A DNA stretch of 64,000 nucleotides from Paenibacillus sp. FSL R7-0204 (lineage in GTDB: Bacteria; Bacillota; Bacilli; Paenibacillales; Paenibacillaceae), in the NCBI RefSeq assembly GCF_038002225.1, contig NZ_JBBOCA010000001.1, forward strand, positions 6,448,001 through 6,512,000, read 5' to 3'. The notes under the pieces were generated by a model that was given only the letters and a program-made list of their open reading frames with translations, did no database searches and had not been told where the DNA came from. Below, one piece after another: positions 9,670 to 18,896 of this stretch. The position numbers and the translations under genes were made by a program. Position 1 is the first letter of the stretch. Each line of letters opens with the position of its first letter.

Positions 9670-10035
9670 TTAAGATTTTTCGCCTTTCGTATCCTGATCC
9701 TTGCGGTACTTGGTGAAGGCCAGATATTCCTTAATAAAGGTCTTTTCCTCCGGCAGCAGCTCTTCGGTTTGGCAATTCAATTGCCGCATTTGGCCAAAAA
9801 AATAATCCTCGCCGCTTTCTTGAATCGTTTGGGTCTGCTTACCCAGGATCAGCCAATCCAAGCTCACATGAAAAAATGCAGCAATCTCAATCAGCTTATG
9901 TGTGCCAGGTGTAGATTTACCACGCTTCCAGTCTCCCATATTGCCGGTACTGATTCCGAGCTGTGCACAGAAGGACTTCTTCGTCATTCCTTGCCGTTTA
10001 ATCAATAATTCAATACGTTCATAGATGGATTGCAT
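9670..10035 (-). CDS. XRE-family (prophage-type) repressor
   Basis: A 121-residue protein whose first ~65 residues form an XRE helix-turn-helix (MTKKSFCAQLGISTGNMGDW, then a recognition helix region and LDWLILGK). The C-terminal half is polar and probably mediates dimerisation. It is divergent from the Cro-like gene at 10183 with an operator-like palindrome between them, the layout of a temperate-element lysogeny switch. No integrase, structural or replication gene accompanies it, so it is probably a leftover of an element once inserted beside tRNA-Leu. Confidence 0.85.
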   Translation of the reverse strand: MQSIYERIELLIKRQGMTKKSFCAQLGISTGNMGDWKRGKSTPGTHKLIEIAAFFHVSLDWLILGKQTQTIQESGEDYFFGQMRQLNCQTEELLPEEKTFIKEYLAFTKYRKDQDTKGEKS

Positions 10036-10060
10036 CAGCCAACTGCCTCCCCCAAAAAAT

Positions 10061-10110
10061 ATAATACGTAAAAACGTTATTTTTTATTGAAAAATGACGT
10101 AAAAAAGTAT
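10061..10110. promoter_or_regulatory. Operator-like ACGTAAAAACGT repeats between divergent HTH genes
   Basis: TACGTAAAAACGTTAT (palindromic ACGT arms) is followed about 20 bp on by GACGTAAAAAAGTAT. They lie between the two divergent regulators and are likely binding sites for one or both; TATAAT-like sequences overlap them. Confidence 0.55.
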
Positions 10111-10182
10111 ATAATTAACTATTATTATATCTTTACCTATTTTATATCATACCGGCTGGATAGTCGATACGAGGTGAGCAAT

Positions 10183-10380
10183 CTGAACAGCAAACGCCCT
10201 ATTACTGCCTACGGCTGGGCCATTAAGCAACGTCTGGCAGAACTGCACTTGGATCAGAAGAAATTCTGTGAATTACATGACATCCCACCCTATCGGCTGT
10301 CCAACCTGATTCACGGCACGCGCAAGGCAGACAGATACCGCCGTCAAGTTTCAGAGTTGTTGAACCTGCCGCCATCTTAG
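10183..10380 (+). CDS. Cro-like small HTH protein, apparent CTG start
   Basis: The 65-residue product contains AYGWAIKQRLAELHLDQKKF and IPPYRLSNLIHGTRKADRYR, a lambda-repressor-like HTH seen in small Firmicutes prophage proteins. There is no ATG in a sensible place: GAGGTG (10171-10176) is an excellent ribosome binding site six bases ahead of CTG at 10183. An in-frame GTG at 10174 lies inside that site and a TTG at 10087 is far upstream. I chose CTG; GTG 10174 would add three residues. It pairs with the divergent repressor at 9670. Confidence 0.7.
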   Translation: MNSKRPITAYGWAIKQRLAELHLDQKKFCELHDIPPYRLSNLIHGTRKADRYRRQVSELLNLPPS

Positions 10381-10501
10381 TTCCAGCTGGAGCAGCAGTT
10401 CTCCCTAAGTGAGCAGTCTTGGCATTATTCTTCTTGTAGCTACTCTTATTCCATCTAATCCTGGCAAAATCCTTCTTTTCCCTCCCACTCTATTAATGAA
10501 C

Positions 10502-10563
10502 AAAGAAACCTCTCCTGTGAAATGGCTGAGCGGACTCCATTTCACTACAAGAGAGGTTTCTTT
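10502..10563. terminator. Long bidirectional terminator
   Basis: AAAGAAACCTCTC...CTGTGAAATGG pairs with CCATTTCAC...GAGAGGTTTCTTT, giving more than 20 paired bases with A and T runs on both flanks. It lies 36 bp after the minus-strand permease stop and after the Cro-like gene on the plus strand. Confidence 0.85.
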
Positions 10564-10598
10564 CCTGTTCTTTGCAGTTTCTTACCTAATTTAGTGAG

Positions 10599-11411
10599 TT
10601 AGCCTTTGACCGCTCCGCCGGTAAGTCCTCTGACCAGGGTCTTCGAGCCGAACAGGAAGAGAATAATCAGCGGCAGGGTACCCAGCGTAAGACCCAGAAT
10701 ACTGGCTGAATAATCCGTGCGGAAGACCGTTGACAGATTAGCAATTCCCAGCGGCAGCGTGTACAGCTCGGGCTTGTTGATCGTCACCAGCGGCAGCAGA
10801 TAACCATTCCAGGACCCGAGGAACGAGATGAGCCCCAGAGTACTGATCGCAGGCATTAGAAAAGGAATAACAATTCTGGTGAGAATACCCGGTTCCGAAG
10901 AGCCGTCGATTCTTGCGCTCTCAATGACCTCTGTCGGGACAGAAGAGCGTATGAACTGGGTCATGAAGAATACGCCGAAGGCATTATTCAGTCCGGCCAG
11001 AATCAGCGGCGCATGAGTGTTATTAAGGTGGAACCACTTCATCTCCATTACATAAGCAATCAGGCCCAGGTGGCCGGGGATCATCATCGTCAGAAGGATG
11101 AAGCCATACAGTGCATTTTTACCCTTAAATTCATATTTAGCAAAAGCAAAGCCGGTAATCGAGGCCACCCCGACCGTCACCAGAGTGAACAGTACAGCAA
11201 CATAGAAGCTGTTCCAGTAATTCCGCAGGAAACTGGCAGACATAATCGTCTTCAGGTTCTCCACCAAATAACCGCTGGGCAGGATCGGAAGCTGCTTGAA
11301 CAGGTCTTCGGAATAATAGGTACCCATCACAATCATCATATAGAACGGGAACAGGAACGCAATAGCGATCAGGCTAAGCAGCAATACGGTAAAGAATTTC
11401 TTTGCTCTCAT
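10599..11411 (-). CDS. Carbohydrate ABC transporter permease (MalG/CUT1 type)
   Basis: This 270-residue protein has six predicted membrane segments and the CUT1 inner-membrane EAA loop (ESARIDGSSEPGILTRIVIP, residues ~165-185) that contacts the ATPase. It is the second permease of a binding-protein-dependent sugar importer and its start overlaps the preceding permease by 4 bp. No ATPase gene is present; CUT1 systems in Paenibacillus commonly share a general MsmX-type ATPase encoded elsewhere. Substrate cannot be told from sequence. A strong terminator follows. Confidence 0.92.
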   Translation of the reverse strand: MRAKKFFTVLLLSLIAIAFLFPFYMMIVMGTYYSEDLFKQLPILPSGYLVENLKTIMSASFLRNYWNSFYVAVLFTLVTVGVASITGFAFAKYEFKGKNALYGFILLTMMIPGHLGLIAYVMEMKWFHLNNTHAPLILAGLNNAFGVFFMTQFIRSSVPTEVIESARIDGSSEPGILTRIVIPFLMPAISTLGLISFLGSWNGYLLPLVTINKPELYTLPLGIANLSTVFRTDYSASILGLTLGTLPLIILFLFGSKTLVRGLTGGAVKG

Positions 11412-12337
11412 TTATCGTCACCGCCCCTGTTAATCCATTTCATGCCAACTACTGAGAACAAGGCGATGAACAGGAAGGTGCCGTAAGCGATCGCTGCCCC
11501 TTTGCCGTACTTGAATGCACTGCCGTTAAAGGAAGCGTCGAACATGTACCAGATTGGTGTGAAGGTGGAGCCGTCAGGCCCTCCTACCATACTGGAGCCG
11601 GAAGCCCAGCCGCTGAACAGCAGCATCGGTTCTTCGACAAGCTGCAAGCCGCTGATAATGGAAGTAATAATAAGGAACAGGTTGATCGGCTTCAGCAGCG
11701 GAATCGTAATGCGCGTGAACACATCTTTGGAAGAGGCTCCGTCAATGACTGCTGCCTCGTAGATGGAAGTATCAATACTGGCCATCCCTGCCGTGTAGAA
11801 CATGACGAAATACCCAAGATTTTTCCAGAACACCATCAGAATGACTACCCAGCGGGAGGAGCTGGCGGAGCCGAGCCAATTAATCTTCTCCTGAATAATG
11901 CCCAGCTCCATCAGCATATTATTGAAGAACCCGCCCTGCCAATCGAACAATAGGGAGAAGATAATCCCGACAGCGACCGGGGTCGTCATATAGGCACTGA
12001 ATACGCTGAGCCGGAAAAAGGTTTTGCGGCGGATCAGCTTGCTCTCGATCAGGCTGGCTACCAGCATGCCCATAAGGACAAGGGCCGGAAGGTATACAAC
12101 CATGAAGATCATGACATTGAGCAGGGATTTCCAGAAGAAGGCATCATGGAAAAATAGCTGCGTGTAATTGCTGAATCCGATGAAATTGCGGTTGCCGTAC
12201 AAATCCCAGTCCGTAAGACTGATATATAGAGTGAAGAGGATCGGGAACAAGCTAAGTACAGCATAGGACAAGAAATAAGGTGTGATGAACAGGTACGGCC
12301 ATTTATTTTTGCTGCTAATTCCTTTAGATTTCTGCAT
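11408..12337 (-). CDS. Carbohydrate ABC transporter permease (MalF/CUT1 type)
   Basis: A 309-residue integral membrane protein with a cytoplasmic N-terminus (KSKGISSKNKWPYLFI), six membrane segments and the EAA loop EAAVIDGASSKDVFTRITIP near residue 195. It pairs with the MalG-type permease (4-bp overlap) and follows the binding protein by 2 bp, so all three are co-transcribed. It forms the membrane channel of the sugar importer. Confidence 0.92.
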   Translation of the reverse strand: MQKSKGISSKNKWPYLFITPYFLSYAVLSLFPILFTLYISLTDWDLYGNRNFIGFSNYTQLFFHDAFFWKSLLNVMIFMVVYLPALVLMGMLVASLIESKLIRRKTFFRLSVFSAYMTTPVAVGIIFSLLFDWQGGFFNNMLMELGIIQEKINWLGSASSSRWVVILMVFWKNLGYFVMFYTAGMASIDTSIYEAAVIDGASSKDVFTRITIPLLKPINLFLIITSIISGLQLVEEPMLLFSGWASGSSMVGGPDGSTFTPIWYMFDASFNGSAFKYGKGAAIAYGTFLFIALFSVVGMKWINRGGDDK

Positions 12338-12339
12338 CG

Positions 12340-13686
12340 TTATTCAAAAGTCAGCTCAGGATGATTTTTCTTCAGCTGTTCTTCCCATTTGTCCAGGGCC
12401 TGCGCCGCATCGAAGCTGTTATCCTGTGCCATGACCTGGAGCACCAGCTCAGAGGAGCTATAGATATCCTGGTCGTATTTGGTCACCGCTTTGGACTTCA
12501 TGTTCGGGAATACCTTCTCTACCCAGAACTTGCCGAGATCCTGCCCGCCGAAATATTCATCTGCCCCGGAAGACAGCTTGGAAGTATCCTTGAAGAAGGA
12601 TTTCAGCGGCAAAATGTAATCGGAGACGGCGAAGTTGGCTTCAGCGCCTTCATCCGTGCCTAACAGCCAGTTGAGATACGTCCAGGCTGCATTTTTATTC
12701 TTGCTGTCTTTCCAAATGCCGATAGTAGTACCGCCGTATGGATATCCGCCTTCCGGAGGCACCATCAGACCCCAGCGGCCGTTACTGGCCTTGTCGTTAG
12801 GCTTGATTACGAATTCTGGCGACCAGTTCGCCGACGGATAAAAGATTACGTTGTCCTGCGAATACGAAGCATTCCAGGTGGGTGACCACATTGCCAGCTT
12901 GCCCTCTGCGTTATTGTCGCGGATGGACTGCAGCTGAGTAAAGATCCTAAGCAGCTCTTGAGTATTCACCTTGGTTCCGTCCACAACAGCGGTTGTACCC
13001 TGGTTGGAGAGGATGGTATAGGCATCCATCAGGCTTCCCAGCATAAAGGTCTTGCCGCCGCTTTTCTCATAGACTTCCTTGCCCTTGGCAATGAAGGTAT
13101 CCCAATCAGGGAACATTGCAGTCAATGCATCAGGATCATCTGTTCCGAAGTATTCTTTAGCCAGATCACGCTTGTAAGCCAGTGCTCCAGGCGAGCCGGA
13201 TTGCTCCAGACCAACAAGCTCTCCCTTGCTGTTCGTCAGCAGCGGAAGCTCGAAGTCGAGCAGATTGGAGGTGTCGAATTTGTAGGGCTCTTCGGACAAG
13301 CTTTGCAGTACGTTAAGCTCATACAGAGCGCCACGGAAGGCCGCTTCTCCCCAGATAATATCCGGCAGCCCGGAGCCGGCAGCGATGGAGGTCTGAATTT
13401 TTTTCAGATAATCCCCCGCCGAGACTTCAACGAACTCCAGCTTCACATTCGGGAACTTCTCGTTGAACTTCGCTCCGGTGCCCTCGAACCAGGCTTTATC
13501 CCAGCCCCAGACGGTCAATTTACCGGAAGCGTTTGCAGGATCACTTGAGGTGGCCGCAGTCTTTGTGCTGTTGGAACCCCCGGAAGCATTGTTGTTTCCA
13601 TTGCCGCAGCCGGCTAGCACCAAGGTGAAGCATAACGTTAGAACAAGCGCTATAACCGATGCTTTTTTACTGAATAGATTGTGCAA
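12340..13686 (-). CDS. Extracellular sugar-binding lipoprotein of ABC importer
   Basis: A 448-residue lipoprotein: basic N-terminus (LFSKKAS), hydrophobic segment and lipobox LAGC, then an Asn/Ser-rich linker and a type I solute-binding fold (KLTVWGWDKAWFEGTGAKFN; later WKDSKNKNAAWTYLNWLLGT). I start at TTG (13684-13686), where AGGGGG lies ~8 bases upstream and the product begins with a normal signal peptide; the longer frame would add 34 unlikely residues. It delivers the sugar to the permease pair immediately downstream. The YesMN-like pair upstream probably controls it. Confidence 0.9.
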   Translation of the reverse strand: MHNLFSKKASVIALVLTLCFTLVLAGCGNGNNNASGGSNSTKTAATSSDPANASGKLTVWGWDKAWFEGTGAKFNEKFPNVKLEFVEVSAGDYLKKIQTSIAAGSGLPDIIWGEAAFRGALYELNVLQSLSEEPYKFDTSNLLDFELPLLTNSKGELVGLEQSGSPGALAYKRDLAKEYFGTDDPDALTAMFPDWDTFIAKGKEVYEKSGGKTFMLGSLMDAYTILSNQGTTAVVDGTKVNTQELLRIFTQLQSIRDNNAEGKLAMWSPTWNASYSQDNVIFYPSANWSPEFVIKPNDKASNGRWGLMVPPEGGYPYGGTTIGIWKDSKNKNAAWTYLNWLLGTDEGAEANFAVSDYILPLKSFFKDTSKLSSGADEYFGGQDLGKFWVEKVFPNMKSKAVTKYDQDIYSSSELVLQVMAQDNSFDAAQALDKWEEQLKKNHPELTFE

Positions 13687-13830
13687 ATTAAGATCCCCCT
13701 TGCATCTGTTGTGACAGCGGGCGGTTCCTGTAATGTCTTCCGTCCGTCTGTATAGTAGTACTATAAGCTTGAAGGGATCACCCAACAATTAGACGATCTG
13801 ATGATTTTGTATAAATAATGATAGTGCTTT

Positions 13831-15561
13831 TCACTTGGACGGTTGCTGCCGGACGGGCAGGAGAACAGATACTTTGGTGCCTCTCTGCTCACTTGACCGG
13901 ATGACCAGGCGGCCTTCCTGACCGTACAAATACTCGATTCGCTCCCGGATATTCCATAATCCAATCTGCTTCATAGCCCCTGAAGGGAGACGCGCAGGCG
14001 GCAGGGTTCCATTCATAATAGACCGGGCCTTCTCCTGGCTCATGCCGCAGCCGTCATCTCTGACCGAGACCAGCAGCCTTCCGCTGCGCTTGCGGATAAT
14101 GATCTCTATATGGCCTACAGTCTCCTTCTCTGAAAATCCATGAAAAATAGCATTTTCCACCAGCGGCTGGATCAGGCTTTTTGGAATATAGTCACCCTTC
14201 GCTTCCTCTTCTACGCTCCAGACTACCTCGAACCGGTCTGCATACCGGTACTTCTGAATCGTTACGAAGTGATTGATAATGTTCATCTCCTGCTCCACCG
14301 TGATATACAGACTGGTATCACCGATATTGACAGCATCATGCAGAATGCCAATGAAGGATTCAACCATCTCTTCAATAGCCGGGTAATTCTTTTTGCGGGC
14401 CAGATACACAACCGTATTAAGTGTATTGTAGATAAAATGGGGATTGATCTGGGCGAACAGCAGCTCGGCCGTCATTTTACGTTTCCAGCGCTCCTGCTCC
14501 ACCCTTTCGCTCATCTGCCGCTCAATATCGCCAAGCATCGTCTCAAAACCACTCTTCAGCACAGACAGCTCATCATTGCTGCGGAACGAGAGCTGAACAT
14601 TATAGTTGCCCATAGACACCTGCTTCATCGCTTTGGTCATCTGCAGGATCGGCCGGATAATATTCGAGATGATGGGGAGGAACAACAGGAAGCAGAGCGC
14701 CAGACACAAGGCGAGGAAGATGGCCCAGTAGCGGACAATATAACCCACCCATTCATAGAACCGTTCATTGGAGGTAAACGTGGAGACGGACCAGTCCGAT
14801 TTCTCAAAAGCGCTGGCCAGATAATAGCCCTTGTCATGCTTAACGACTTGAATGTCCGGGCTGTCTGCGCTCAGCGTGTGGGCAGGCAGCTCTGTAGCGG
14901 TGCCTTGCTGATAAAGCAATGAATGACCCGGGCCGATCCAGGCTACCTGGTCGAAGGACTGGCCCAAATACTGGAACAGACTCTCAAAAGCTGTATAATC
15001 AATATTCAGAAGCAGCACCCCGCCATACTGGGGATCAAAACGGATAAAGAAGCTGACGATTTTTTTGCTGTCAGGGTCCTGGATGATATGGGGAGCTGTG
15101 AACCCGCTTTTGGTATTGTTCTTCAAGGCATCCTGATACCAATCCTCTTGCAGCAGCCGTTCAAAATACGGGTCAATATACAGGGAGGACCAGAAGATCT
15201 TTCCGTCCGAGCGGACGATGGCCGAGCTCTCAAGATAGTCCCGCAGTACATTGAATTTGGTTAGCTGAGTGACCACATCGCGGTATGCACTAAGCTCGTC
15301 ATACGTAGAGGAATACTTCAACCTTGCAGCAAACTGCTGAAGCAGCTCATCGTTGACCATATTGGCGGCATATTTCTGCACATCGTCAATCAGGTGGTTC
15401 ATCTGATTCGTGGTCTGCTCCAGATGGATGGTATCTTCACGCAGGGCCTGTGCTTCGAGAATTGAAGAGAACTGTTCATACGCCAGAGCACTAATGGCCG
15501 TTACCGACAGCGTAACGATCAGAATCACGCTGCCGAGAATTTTATTCTTAATTTTTCGCAT
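13831..15561 (-). CDS. YesM-like sensor histidine kinase
   Basis: This 576-residue membrane kinase has an N-terminal membrane helix (residues ~8-28), an extracellular sensor region, and a second membrane segment near 275-300 (YWAIFLALCLALCFLLFL). A HAMP linker follows, then the His_kinase domain with the phospho-acceptor motif INPHFIYNTLN near 385. The ATPase domain has LIQPLVENAIFHGF (N box) and DDGCGM. This is the class 7/YesM family that senses extracellular sugars or binding proteins. It follows the response regulator by 2 bp and precedes the sugar-binding lipoprotein, so it likely senses the imported carbohydrate. Confidence 0.92.
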   Translation of the reverse strand: MRKIKNKILGSVILIVTLSVTAISALAYEQFSSILEAQALREDTIHLEQTTNQMNHLIDDVQKYAANMVNDELLQQFAARLKYSSTYDELSAYRDVVTQLTKFNVLRDYLESSAIVRSDGKIFWSSLYIDPYFERLLQEDWYQDALKNNTKSGFTAPHIIQDPDSKKIVSFFIRFDPQYGGVLLLNIDYTAFESLFQYLGQSFDQVAWIGPGHSLLYQQGTATELPAHTLSADSPDIQVVKHDKGYYLASAFEKSDWSVSTFTSNERFYEWVGYIVRYWAIFLALCLALCFLLFLPIISNIIRPILQMTKAMKQVSMGNYNVQLSFRSNDELSVLKSGFETMLGDIERQMSERVEQERWKRKMTAELLFAQINPHFIYNTLNTVVYLARKKNYPAIEEMVESFIGILHDAVNIGDTSLYITVEQEMNIINHFVTIQKYRYADRFEVVWSVEEEAKGDYIPKSLIQPLVENAIFHGFSEKETVGHIEIIIRKRSGRLLVSVRDDGCGMSQEKARSIMNGTLPPARLPSGAMKQIGLWNIRERIEYLYGQEGRLVIRSSEQRGTKVSVLLPVRQQPSK

Positions 15562-15563
15562 AG

Positions 15564-17108
15564 CTATTCCCTGCCCCTCTGTTGCAGGAAATCCTTGGGC
15601 TGTATCCCCGTGGTTTTTTTAAAGACCTGGCTGAAGTATTGGCTGGTTTTGTACCCTACCTTCTCCGATACCTCGTAGATCTTGTATTCACCGGTCTGCA
15701 GGAGCTTCTTGGCCAGCCCGATCCGATATTCCGTCGTGTAGTCGAGCAGGGACTGGCCCGTCTCCCGCTTGAAGGTTGTCCGAAGATGGATGCTGCTGAT
15801 CTGCAGATGGCCTGCGACCGTCTCCAGGGACAAGTCGGGATCGGCGTAATTCCCGGCAACATACTCCATCGCCTTGTTGACCCAGCGGGAATACTGCTTC
15901 TGGCTCTGCCGCTGCTGCAAGTATTCTTCAAGCATCCGGTACAAACTGTTAACTACTTGCCTCGCGTCTGTACCCAGCACTTGATCAGGGCTGTTGTTTC
16001 CGTCCTTGCCGCTTGCACCCTTGATCTCACCCATGACGGCGCGCAAATCTCCCAAATAAGCCTGAGCGGCGATATGGTCCAGACCCGTCTTCAGCCGTTC
16101 CAGCAGGCTGCGCTCGGGGGATAACAGGTATTGTCTGACCTCTTGGGCCATACGGGTAGCTTCTCGATTAGAAGCAGCTTGCTCCAGCAGAAATACGGCA
16201 CCGGGCGGCAAAAACACAGAATAATCATAAGCCTGCCTCATCGCCGCATATCTGAGGTCCGGCGGTTCTGCGCCATTACCTGCGGATATTATTACTCTGG
16301 GAAGGTTCCCCTGATAGAAAGACTCCAGGCAGAGCAGAACTTGGGCCGCGAGCTGCCGCAAGTTATAATGCTGGAGCAGCAGACTGCTGGAAGAGGATAA
16401 CTTCAGCAGCAGGATGTATCCGCCTTCATCCATCTCCAGGAGTTGAAGCTCCTCCAAGTCCGTTGTCTGACGGCGGATCTCTTCTTCGATATTCTTCCAT
16501 ACGAGGGCCGTGCCACTGCGTGCATTACTCCGGCTGCCGTCCAGCCTCAATGCAGCCTCCAGCTCGAAATACAGCAGTCCGGGCTGACCCTGATAATAGT
16601 CTGCCACGAGGCGGTGCAGCCTTGATTCCTGATTTCCTGCAGGAGCCTGATACTTGCCGGCCAGCATATCCTTAAGCAGGATATGGAGCGCATGTCCATG
16701 CCCTTCTTCCTCGGCGGCTTCCGCTGCCAGCCCCTCCTTCAGCAGCTTCAGTTGTTCCAGCAAGCGGCCCCGGCTGATCTCATGCTTAAGCAGATAATGG
16801 GCCGCGCGCAGCTCCAGTGCCTGACGGGCATAGTCGAAATCCCGGTAAGCAGTCAGAAAGATCAGCCGCGTTCTAGGGGCAAGCAGGACCACATGCCGTC
16901 CCAGCTCCAAGCCATCCATAGGTGACATGGAGATGTCGGTGATGACAATCTGCGGACGCAGCTCCTCGAATTTCCGCAATGCCATGCGCCCGCTGGTCGC
17001 CTGAGCGACCACCCGGAAGCCATTTTCCTCCCATGGAACCGATTGGTATACATGATCAAGTGCAAGCGGCTCATCATCCACAAGCATGACCGAAATCAAT
17101 GAATTCAC
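15564..17108 (-). CDS. YesN-like response regulator with AraC-type DNA-binding domain
   Basis: A 514-residue regulator: N-terminal receiver domain (VMLVDDEPLALDHV; phospho-acceptor Asp in VITDISMSPMDG; conserved Lys in HYLLKHE), a long central helical linker, and two C-terminal AraC HTH motifs (LSLETVAGHLQISSIHLRTT and YEVSEKVGYKTSQYFSQVFK). The GTG at 17106-17108 follows GGGGGA and gives a normal receiver start; the longer frame would add 19 residues. It is paired with the YesM-like kinase and expected to activate the downstream importer operon. Confidence 0.92.
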   Translation of the reverse strand: MNSLISVMLVDDEPLALDHVYQSVPWEENGFRVVAQATSGRMALRKFEELRPQIVITDISMSPMDGLELGRHVVLLAPRTRLIFLTAYRDFDYARQALELRAAHYLLKHEISRGRLLEQLKLLKEGLAAEAAEEEGHGHALHILLKDMLAGKYQAPAGNQESRLHRLVADYYQGQPGLLYFELEAALRLDGSRSNARSGTALVWKNIEEEIRRQTTDLEELQLLEMDEGGYILLLKLSSSSSLLLQHYNLRQLAAQVLLCLESFYQGNLPRVIISAGNGAEPPDLRYAAMRQAYDYSVFLPPGAVFLLEQAASNREATRMAQEVRQYLLSPERSLLERLKTGLDHIAAQAYLGDLRAVMGEIKGASGKDGNNSPDQVLGTDARQVVNSLYRMLEEYLQQRQSQKQYSRWVNKAMEYVAGNYADPDLSLETVAGHLQISSIHLRTTFKRETGQSLLDYTTEYRIGLAKKLLQTGEYKIYEVSEKVGYKTSQYFSQVFKKTTGIQPKDFLQQRGRE

Positions 17109-17232
17109 TGTAGAAATCCCCCGTTCCTGTCGAATCCTGATATATATGCAGGTATAACGGAACATGGAAGGGCTGTCAATGGAAATGGATTCCTAAAAGA
17201 CTTGCAAATTGGCGTGATCTTCACACAAAAAA

Positions 17233-17273
17233 ACTCACCGGCTGGCATTATCCAAGACTGCCGTCCGGTGAGT
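17233..17273 (-). terminator. Terminator overlapping the end of the 90-residue gene
   Basis: ACTCACCGG pairs with CCGGTGAGT, with the A-run at 17227-17233 giving a T-run on the minus strand. The hairpin spans the stop codon of the gene ending at 17248. Confidence 0.7.
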
Positions 17274-17520
17274 CATTCACATCATAATTTTTATGAAAAT
17301 AGGCTTCTGAACACCACCGGATCAGGTCATCCCGCTCTTTCTCATGAATCTTGACCAATTGATTGAGAACGAAGATCCTCTGCACCCTATCCTCCGCAAA
17401 ACGCAGCTGATTCGTGTAGTAATCGATTTCCCTTTGATAGGCCGAGTACTCTCCGTTGTTATGGGCAGAGTAAGCTTTTAACAATCGAAGGTGAAGATCA
17501 TAGATCTCAGAGTAATTCAT
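17248..17520 (-). CDS. Small hypothetical protein (90 residues)
   Basis: No recognised family. The product is hydrophilic and predicted mostly alpha-helical (IYDLHLRLLKAYSAHNNGEY; LNQLVKIHEKERDDLIRWCS), without signal peptide or membrane segment. It has an ATG start with a GGGAGG-like site shortly upstream and its own terminator, so it is probably a real monocistronic gene. It lies between the YesN-like regulator and a truncated acetyltransferase. Confidence 0.6.
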   Translation of the reverse strand: MNYSEIYDLHLRLLKAYSAHNNGEYSAYQREIDYYTNQLRFAEDRVQRIFVLNQLVKIHEKERDDLIRWCSEAYFHKNYDVNDSPDGSLG

Positions 17521-17578
17521 TACCGTAGACTACCTCCCAATAAGGCGTTTACTAGTATTGTCTCCAAGATTGATAGGA

Positions 17579-17824
17579 TTATACGATAAAACTCCACTCT
17601 TCATTTAAAATCGCATACTGGTACGCATCATGCCATATAGGCTGCCCGTCATCTGTTCGTTTGAAAAAGGCTTTTTTCTTGAAATGCCCTTCACGGCGCA
17701 TATTCAATCGCTCCAGCAATCTCCAGGAAGACGCATTCTCAGGATTACACATAGCCACCACCCGATGAATTCCTAATTCTTTAAACCCATATTCTAAAAT
17801 TCTTTGGCAAGCCTCAGTGGCATA
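17579..17824 (-). pseudogene. 5'-truncated GNAT (RimJ/RimL-type) acetyltransferase
   Basis: The frame encodes only the C-terminal part of a GNAT: YATEACQRILEYGFKELG, HRVVAMCNPENASSWRLLER and the closing DAYQYAILNEEW. The acetyl-CoA-binding glycine loop normally just before YATEA is missing; similarity stops at about 17824. Sequence beyond is A+T-rich and leads into the ABC cassette. The truncation point therefore probably marks one edge of the inserted cassette. Confidence 0.7.
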
Positions 17825-17993
17825 TTTTGTAAGTTCAATACTTTTTTTATTACCTATTTTCTATATCGAAATTTGATAGTATGTATTCATTTTCAATACA
17901 AACTTTTATAGACAAGTATGAAAGGAACTTGTATGATTAACTAACATTTATTTTTTTCCATATATTTTATTTTTACCCTTAGGAGGTAGGAGA

Positions 17994-18896
17994 ATGCTGC
18001 TCGACATACAACAAGTGAGTAAGCAGTACAGGAAAGGTTTTTGGGCATTACAGGAGATAACTCTGCAATTGAAGCCAGGGATTGTAGGTTTACTTGGACC
18101 TAATGGGGCTGGTAAATCCACCCTTATGCGAATTTTGGCTACCATCTCACAGCCTTCGAATGGAATTGTAAGTTGGAATGGAACGGATATTCGCAAAAGT
18201 CCTGACGAATTACGTCGTGTCCTCGGATACTTACCTCAAGACTTCGGTGTGTACCCGCATTTAAACCCCGTAGAATTTCTCCAGTATGTTTCCGCATTAA
18301 AAGGATTAGACAACAGTAGGATCAGACCTAGAATTATGGAAATACTTGAACTGTTAAATTTACACGATACATTAAAGCGCCCGATTGGAAGTTTTTCAGG
18401 GGGGATGCGTCAGAGAATAGGGATTGCTCAAGCGCTTCTCAATGATCCTCAGTTACTTATTGTTGACGAACCAACGGTTGGCCTTGATCCAGAAGAAAGA
18501 GTCCGCTTCCGCAGTCTCCTGACTGATTTATCAGGAGAAAGAATTATTATCTTTTCCACACATATTGTATCCGACATAGAGGCAACTGCTGATCAGATTG
18601 CTATTTTATCGAAGGGGCAATTACTAACTAAGTTAGCTCCTTCCCAACTTCTACATAAAGTACAAGATAAGGTATGGTCAGTAATTATAGCTGATCACGA
18701 GCTTCAGGAAGCGCGTAGTAAATGGACAATCAGTGGTACAATTCGACGAGAAGATGGCCTACAACTTCGTATTGTCTCTGATCACTCCCCACTTCCTGAC
18801 TCAACAAAAGTAACTCCAACTCTTGAGGATGCCTATTTATATATTAAAACTACCCAGGAGGGAACATTAAGTGGAAGTATTCCGCACAATATTTAA
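17994..18896 (+). CDS. ABC transporter ATPase (ABC-2 export type)
   Basis: This 300-residue ATPase has Walker A GPNGAGKST near residue 36, Q-loop YLPQDFG, signature FSGGMRQR near 140, Walker B LLIVDEPTVGLDP, and H-loop FSTHIV. The C-terminal 80 residues are a variable accessory region. A ribosome binding site (TTAGGAGG) precedes the ATG. It overlaps the downstream permease by 26 bp. The cassette is visibly richer in A+T than the neighbouring importer genes and abuts a truncated gene, suggesting transfer. Such pairs export peptides, drugs or lipids; the substrate is unknown. Confidence 0.9.
   Translation: MLLDIQQVSKQYRKGFWALQEITLQLKPGIVGLLGPNGAGKSTLMRILATISQPSNGIVSWNGTDIRKSPDELRRVLGYLPQDFGVYPHLNPVEFLQYVSALKGLDNSRIRPRIMEILELLNLHDTLKRPIGSFSGGMRQRIGIAQALLNDPQLLIVDEPTVGLDPEERVRFRSLLTDLSGERIIIFSTHIVSDIEATADQIAILSKGQLLTKLAPSQLLHKVQDKVWSVIIADHELQEARSKWTISGTIRREDGLQLRIVSDHSPLPDSTKVTPTLEDAYLYIKTTQEGTLSGSIPHNI

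Noticed and set aside
10409..10594. Plus-strand 61-residue reading frame after the Cro-like gene
   Set aside because: It spans the long terminator hairpin and has no ribosome binding site.
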